A DNA stretch of 64,000 nucleotides from Novosphingobium sp. RL4 (GTDB taxonomy: Bacteria > Pseudomonadota > Alphaproteobacteria > Sphingomonadales > Sphingomonadaceae): assembly GCF_035658495.1 (NCBI RefSeq), contig NZ_CP141944.1:3561402-3625401 (forward strand), given 5' to 3'. Below are positions 60,205 through 64,000 of this stretch, piece after piece; position 1 is the stretch's first letter, and the number at the start of each line of letters is the position of its first letter. Under the pieces are notes generated by a model that searched no databases, had not been told where the DNA came from, and saw nothing but the letters and a program-made list of their open reading frames with translations. A program made the translations under genes and the position numbers.

Positions 60205-60936
60205 CTAAACTTTCCAGCCCGAATGAATCGCGACGAGGCCGCCCATGATCGGCTCGACCTTGGTGTGCTTGAAACCGGCATTGCGAATCATCCGCTCGAA
60301 CTCCGGCATCGGCGGGAAGCGGCGGATCGATTCGATCAGGTAGCGGTAAGATTCGGCGTCACCGGCGATAGCCTGCCCGATCCTGGGCACCAGACGGTGC
60401 GAATAGGCGTCGTAGACTTCCTTGAAGCCCGGCCATTCGGTGGTCGAGAATTCGAGGCAGAAGAACCGGCCGCCATACTTGAGCACGCGATTCGCCTCGG
60501 CCAGCGCCTTGTCGATATGCGTCACGTTGCGGATGCCGAAAGCGATCGTGTAGGCGTCGAAGAAGCGATCGCCGAACGACAGTTCCTCCGCGTTCTGGCG
60601 TGACCAGACCAGGCCATCGATACCGCGTTCGATCGCACGCTCGATACCGACGTCCAGCATGTCCTGATTGATGTCGGAAACCGTGACCGAGGCGCCGTGC
60701 GCGGCCATGCGGAAGGCGATGTCGCCCGTGCCGCCGGCCATGTCGAGGATCTGCTCGCCCTCGCGCGGCTTCACCCGGCGCACGAACTTGTCCTTCCAGA
60801 GCCGGTGCATGCCCACGGACATGGCATCGTTCATCACGTCGTACTTGCGTGCAACGCTGGAGAAGACGGCGCCGACGCGCCCTTCCTTCTCCTCGGGGCT
60901 GACCTCTTCGTAGCCGAAGGAAACCGTTTCGCTCAT
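60205..60936 (-). CDS. ubiE: Demethylmenaquinol/2-polyprenyl-benzoquinol methyltransferase
   Basis: 243-residue C-methyltransferase of ubiquinone synthesis. KEGRVGAVFSSVARKYDVMNDAMSVGMHRLWKD, ILDMAGGTGDIAFRMA (motif I), AEELSFGDRFFDAYTIAFGIRNV and the C terminus GGLVAIHSGWKV are UbiE/COQ5 signatures. Ribosome site agaggac. In the classic ubiB-ubiE pair near dnaA. Confidence 0.96.
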   Translation of the reverse strand: MSETVSFGYEEVSPEEKEGRVGAVFSSVARKYDVMNDAMSVGMHRLWKDKFVRRVKPREGEQILDMAGGTGDIAFRMAAHGASVTVSDINQDMLDVGIERAIERGIDGLVWSRQNAEELSFGDRFFDAYTIAFGIRNVTHIDKALAEANRVLKYGGRFFCLEFSTTEWPGFKEVYDAYSHRLVPRIGQAIAGDAESYRYLIESIRRFPPMPEFERMIRNAGFKHTKVEPIMGGLVAIHSGWKV

Positions 60937-60986
60937 GGCGCTGTCCTCTAGCCTCCCGGCCGCGCCTGCGCCACCCGGTGATTTGG

Positions 60987-61889
60987 TTATTTTGCCCGCC
61001 GCATGGCAAGCGCGGAAACCACGATCCCGCCGAGAATCAGCGCCATCCCCGCCAGATGGTAGCCATGCAGCGGCTCACCGAGCAGAAGCGACGAAAGCAG
61101 TGCTCCGAACAAAGGCATCAGCGTGATCGCCTGCCCTGCCCGCGCCGCGCCGAGTTCGTGAGTCGCACGGTTGTAGATGAAGTAGGCCAGCACCGAGGGG
61201 AACACCCCGATATAGGCATAGGCGGCAAGGATTTTCGGGCTCCATGCCACCGTCTGCCCCTGCAGGGCCTCCAAAGCCGCCAGCGGCGCCATCGCCAAAG
61301 CCCCGAGGCCAAAGGTCAGCAGGAGAAGACTGGCGGCCGAAATCGGCGGCCGCTTCCTGAGGAACACCGTATAGAGCGACCATGCCGCAACGGCGCAGAA
61401 GATCAGGACGTCGCCGGCGCCCAGCCGCAACTGCATCAAGGCCGCCGGATCGCCGCGAAACACGATCGAAACGACGCCCAGCGTGGAAACCAGCACGCCC
61501 ATGACGTGCAGCCGCCCCGGCCGCCCCCCGAAGATCGCGAAGTCCAGCACCATGACGACTGCGGGAATCGCCGCCTGCAGCAGCAGCGCATTGGCCGCGA
61601 TGGTGTAGTGCAGCCCTTTATAGAGGAACCCGTTGAAGCACACGACGCCCAGGAACCCGAGCGCCAGTACCCAGCGCCATCCGGCCAGAGCCTGCGCCCG
61701 CTCTTTCCAGAGCTGCCGTGCCGAGAAAGGCAGCAGGACCATCACCGCGATCAGCCATCGGCCGAGCGCGAGCGTGAAGGGCGGAACATCCGCGCGCACG
61801 GCCCGTCCAACGATCGAATTGCCGGCCCAGAACAGCATGACCAGCCCCAGCATGAGAAATGCACGCATCTGCGGCCGGTTGTTTTCCAT
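60987..61889 (-). CDS. EamA/DMT-family transporter
   Basis: A 300-residue inner-membrane protein with ten predicted TM helices as two EamA repeats (FLMLGLVMLFWAGNSIVGRA; FCAVAAWSLYTVFLRKRPP; GEPLHGYHLAGMALILGGIVVSA). Exports or imports a small metabolite; not predictable. ATG 61889 with aagg upstream. It sits between ubiE and the divergent mutM, a slot that in other alphaproteobacterial dnaA neighbourhoods is usually empty, so an insertion is likely. Confidence 0.88.
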   Translation of the reverse strand: MENNRPQMRAFLMLGLVMLFWAGNSIVGRAVRADVPPFTLALGRWLIAVMVLLPFSARQLWKERAQALAGWRWVLALGFLGVVCFNGFLYKGLHYTIAANALLLQAAIPAVVMVLDFAIFGGRPGRLHVMGVLVSTLGVVSIVFRGDPAALMQLRLGAGDVLIFCAVAAWSLYTVFLRKRPPISAASLLLLTFGLGALAMAPLAALEALQGQTVAWSPKILAAYAYIGVFPSVLAYFIYNRATHELGAARAGQAITLMPLFGALLSSLLLGEPLHGYHLAGMALILGGIVVSALAMRRAK

Positions 61890-62021
61890 GCCGCTGCCTT
61901 AGCCACCGCCTCGCAGCCTGACGAGACGGGTAGCGTCCCAATTCTTGATTATCGGATGGAGGATCGCTTTTCGCTGCGGTTCCTTCCCTTGCCGGGACAC
62001 AGCACCTATCTCTGCGCGGCG

Positions 62022-62834
62022 ATGCCAGAACTTCCAGAAGTAGAAACCACCGTCCGCGGCCTTGCCCGATACCTGGAGGGTGAGCGGATAGCCCGCGTCA
62101 CGCTGAACCGGCCGGACCTGCGCCGCCCGTTTCCGCCCGAGCTGGTGCAGGTGCTCACCGGCGCCCGGGTCACGACGATGGGCCGGCGGGCCAAGTATGG
62201 CCTCATCCATACCGACCGCGACCAGACCATGGTGTTTCACCTGGGCATGTCGGGCCGCTGGCGAATCGAGCCGGAAAAGCCCGAAAAGCATGACCACCTC
62301 GTGATCGAGACCGGCTCGGGCCACGTGCTTGCACTGAACGACGCCCGGCGATTCGGCTCGGTCGACCTCGTTGAGACCGGCGCGCTCGATTCGTGGGGAC
62401 CTTTCGCGGCGCTCGGGCCGGAGCCTCTCGGCGAAGGCCTGAACGCCGCGCACCTGAAGTCCGCACTCGCCGGACGAATCGCCCCGATCAAGCAGATGCT
62501 GCTCGACCAGTCGGTGGTGGCAGGTCTCGGCAACATCTATGTCTGCGAGGCCCTGTTCCGGGCCGGCATCCGTCCCGACAGGGAAGCCGGGCTGGTAACG
62601 CTTCCCGCCCTGCGCAAACTGGTCCCCGCAATCCGGGACGTGCTGTCCGAATCGATCGCGGCGGGAGGCTCGACGATCCGCGACTATGCGCAGCCGAACG
62701 GCGAACTGGGATATTTTGCTACCGCCTGGCAGGTTTATGGGCGAGAGGGGCAGGACTGTGCCTGCGGCGAGCAGGTCCGGCGATTCGTACAGGGCGGACG
62801 CAGCACCTTCTGGTGCTCGAAATGCCAGAAATAG
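62022..62834 (+). CDS. mutM: Formamidopyrimidine-DNA glycosylase
   Basis: A 270-residue Fpg/MutM enzyme excising 8-oxoG. PELPEVET with catalytic Pro1/Glu2, RRAKYGLIHTD (catalytic Lys ~57), HLGMSGRW, QSVVAGLGNIYVCEALFRAGIRP (H2TH) and the C-terminal zinc finger GRSTFWCSKCQ. The first zinc-finger Cys pair reads CACG, one residue shorter than the textbook CxxC, which may be normal for this order. Start ATG 62022 encodes the required N-terminal Pro. Confidence 0.96.
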   Translation: MPELPEVETTVRGLARYLEGERIARVTLNRPDLRRPFPPELVQVLTGARVTTMGRRAKYGLIHTDRDQTMVFHLGMSGRWRIEPEKPEKHDHLVIETGSGHVLALNDARRFGSVDLVETGALDSWGPFAALGPEPLGEGLNAAHLKSALAGRIAPIKQMLLDQSVVAGLGNIYVCEALFRAGIRPDREAGLVTLPALRKLVPAIRDVLSESIAAGGSTIRDYAQPNGELGYFATAWQVYGREGQDCACGEQVRRFVQGGRSTFWCSKCQK

Positions 62835-62968
62835 GCCGTTTCCTGCGGCCCTCACGGGTTGACGGAACAGCGCTCCACCGCTAAGGGGCGCGCTTTCCGG
62901 CGAGTCCGCTCGCCAAATCAGATTCGATCAGGCAATTGGGCCGCCCGGCGGCCAGACAGAGGAACGAC

Positions 62969-63232
62969 ATGGCCAATACGCCGCAAGCCCGCAAGCGCAT
63001 CCGCCGTAATGAGCGCCGCGCGGAGATCAATACGAACCGCATCAGCCGCATCCGCACCTTCATCAAGAAGGTCGAATCGGCCATCGCCGGCGGCGACAAG
63101 GGTGCTGCTTCGGAAGCTCTCAAGGAAGCCCAGCCCGAACTGGCTCGCGGCGTTGCTCGCGGCGTGCTTCACAAGAACACCGCTTCGCGCAAGCTTTCGC
63201 GCCTCACCAAGCGCGTCGCCGCGCTCGGCTGA
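62969..63232 (+). CDS. rpsT: 30S ribosomal protein S20
   Basis: 87 residues. [36 protein letters not shown] is the canonical S20 N terminus; the rest is helical and basic with [16 protein letters not shown] near the end. Ribosome site agaggaacgac. Upstream in-frame codons are not conserved. A strong terminator follows. In alphaproteobacteria rpsT often precedes dnaA. Confidence 0.97.
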   Translation: MANTPQARKRIRRNERRAEINTNRISRIRTFIKKVESAIAGGDKGAASEALKEAQPELARGVARGVLHKNTASRKLSRLTKRVAALG

Positions 63233-63279
63233 TCTTTCCCGGTAGGCACGCCTCCAGGGCGCGCCTGACCGTGCGGCAC

Positions 63280-63351
63280 CGGCCCGCGCTGCCATCTGAA
63301 CTTCCGTCATCACGGCGGGAAATCAGATAGCAGCGCGGGCCGAGCCTTTTT
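63280..63351 (+). terminator. rpsT terminator
   Basis: CGGCCCGCGCTG (63280-63291) pairs with CAGCGCGGGCCG (63331-63342) and ATCTGA with TCAGAT inside the long stem-loop; AGCCTTTTT follows (63343-63351). Confidence 0.88.
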
Positions 63352-63388
63352 CAGCCTGCCGAAAGGTCGCAGGACGCGCGCCCGGCGC

Positions 63389-63657
63389 GATTCTCCCGAG
63401 ACCGATTCTGAGTCGCCTCGCGCGATTCGCACCCCCAGCGGCAAGGCTCGCCATCACGCCTGAGTACGGAACGGGAACGGTGCCGGAGAGTCATTCTCCG
63501 GTTCCGCGAGCGCGTTCGCGCGCCCCTTGAACGCACCTTCAGGCAAACTCGCGGAAATGTTGCGATTCGCACAGATCGCTTCCGGACCCACGCACCATCT
63601 ATATGATTTTAAACGATAAATCATTTCATGACGGAAATTGGGCACTCAAGGCGAGTC
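63389..63657. promoter_or_regulatory. Cluster of seven GANTC (CcrM) sites in the pre-dnaA region
   Basis: GANTC occurs at 63389, 63404, 63410, 63424, 63488, 63564 and 63653 (5 x GATTC/GAGTC mixed), all within 269 bases, and not in the last 259 bases before the coding start at 63917. About one would be expected by chance at this length. The stretch also contains a 7-bp hairpin with loop GTCAT (63483-63501), the dyad ATGATTT/AAATCAT (63603-63624) and an AT patch (63661-63680). I find no TTATNCACA box. CcrM methylates GANTC in alphaproteobacteria and couples dnaA to the cell cycle in Caulobacter; here this is inference. Confidence 0.55.
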
Positions 63658-63916
63658 AACAGCCATAATTTTTTTTATTTGGGGAGTGCCGTATTGCACC
63701 GCGGCCAAACCCGTTTCTAAAAGGGTCCTCGGCCGTAGCGGAACTGGCCGGGGAACATCGACAGCGACGAAACACCTGCTGCAGGCATGCACCTGCAGTT
63801 GAGGGACGTTTTGTCCGCGAACGCATGGAAGCCAGCTCCGCCAAGGTTATTAATTTTCGCGGCCCACAGTGGGGCCACATTTCGGGGTAGCTGCCAACAA
63901 AGGGGAGTTGGTCCAG

Positions 63917-64000
63917 GTGTCAGGTTCAACAGTGGGTCGGTCTCCGGCAGGTCAAGGCGCAAACGGCGTGAACAAGAAATCGAAGGCGGTACGAGTGGCG
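63917..64000 (+). CDS. dnaA: Probable dnaA, N-terminal fragment (runs off the window)
   Basis: A GTG at 63917, 9 bases after ggggag (63902-63907), opens a 28-codon frame to the window edge: MSGSTVGRSPAGQGANGVNKK and then SKAVRVA. The peptide itself is a basic, Gly/Ser-rich leader without a recognisable DnaA motif. The call rests on synteny: dut-coaBC-ubiB-ubiE-mutM-rpsT normally lead straight into dnaA in alphaproteobacteria, and the 684-base gap before it is rich in GANTC. A TTG at 63908 is too close to the ribosome site to be the start. Confidence 0.5.
   Translation, partial: MSGSTVGRSPAGQGANGVNKKSKAVRVA

Noticed and set aside
1..64000. Mobile elements, prophage, CRISPR arrays, toxin-antitoxin pairs
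   Set aside because: No transposase, integrase, phage structural gene or regularly spaced repeat array was recognised; base composition and codon use look even throughout.

Overview
The window is a GC-rich stretch of an alphaproteobacterial chromosome. Gene content and order point to the order Sphingomonadales (Novosphingobium/Sphingobium-like); I infer this from synteny and protein style and cannot test it by search. It looks like core chromosome. I see no transposase, integrase, phage gene, CRISPR array or plasmid function. The oddities are small: one gene remnant, an extra gene inside each of several conserved operons, and some regulatory DNA.

Layout. 1-4.6 kb: end of an NDUFA9-type SDR gene, a GST, two tandem VOC proteins, and the leftward operon metX-GNAT-metW (methionine). 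4.8-7.8 kb: hisC-tyrC (histidine/tyrosine) and a transglutaminase-like protein. 7.8-10.7 kb: leftward ftsE-ftsX (division), a DUF218 protein and a PlsC acyltransferase. 10.8-18.2 kb: zinc-ribbon membrane protein, tRNA-Leu(GAG), a nucleotidyltransferase divergent from a HerA-like ATPase with two small genes, a small outer-membrane protein, an ETHE1/rhodanese fusion and an L,D-transpeptidase. 18.4-22.8 kb: the biotin operon bioF-(BioH-like hydrolase)-bioC-bioD-bioA, whose genes overlap by 4 bases except for a short gap between bioC and bioD. 22.9-28.5 kb: catalase, a small membrane protein, an NMO-family protein, purU, a VOC protein and a Tat-type dienelactone hydrolase. 28.6-32.5 kb: class A PBP, then cnoX and a Lon-N-domain protein. 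32.7-36.9 kb: two identical tRNA-Gly(GCC), a TPR/GT41 glycosyltransferase, a CoA-transferase and the tail of a lost DUF2239 gene. 36.9-42.1 kb: lysC, ubiG, pnuC-nadR, an ArsC-like protein, an ABM protein and aroC. 42.1-46.8 kb: a membrane phosphoethanolamine-transferase-like enzyme, a lipoprotein and ahpC-ahpF behind an OxyR-like dyad. 46.9-53.4 kb: the alphaproteobacterial block smr-mltA-timA divergent from secB, then murJ-trpS. 53.4-55.5 kb: a MOSC protein, a DUF4136 lipoprotein and two tiny membrane proteins. 55.5-64 kb: dut-coaBC-(membrane protein)-ubiB-ubiE-(EamA) leftward and mutM-rpsT rightward, the classic neighbourhood of dnaA. A coding start at the right edge is probably dnaA.

Themes. 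Many genes serve cofactor and amino-acid synthesis (biotin, CoA, NAD salvage, ubiquinone, Met, His, Tyr, Lys/Thr branch, chorismate). Others serve the envelope (FtsEX, PBP1A, L,D-transpeptidase, MltA, MurJ, Tim44-like, SecB) and peroxide defence (KatA, AhpCF). The signals most worth following are: a dense cluster of GANTC (CcrM) sites in the long leader before the presumed dnaA; a promoter module shared nearly base for base by the tRNA-Leu and tRNA-Gly loci; the BioH-like enzyme with a non-canonical nucleophile elbow; the GNAT gene lodged between metX and metW; and the DUF2239 remnant.
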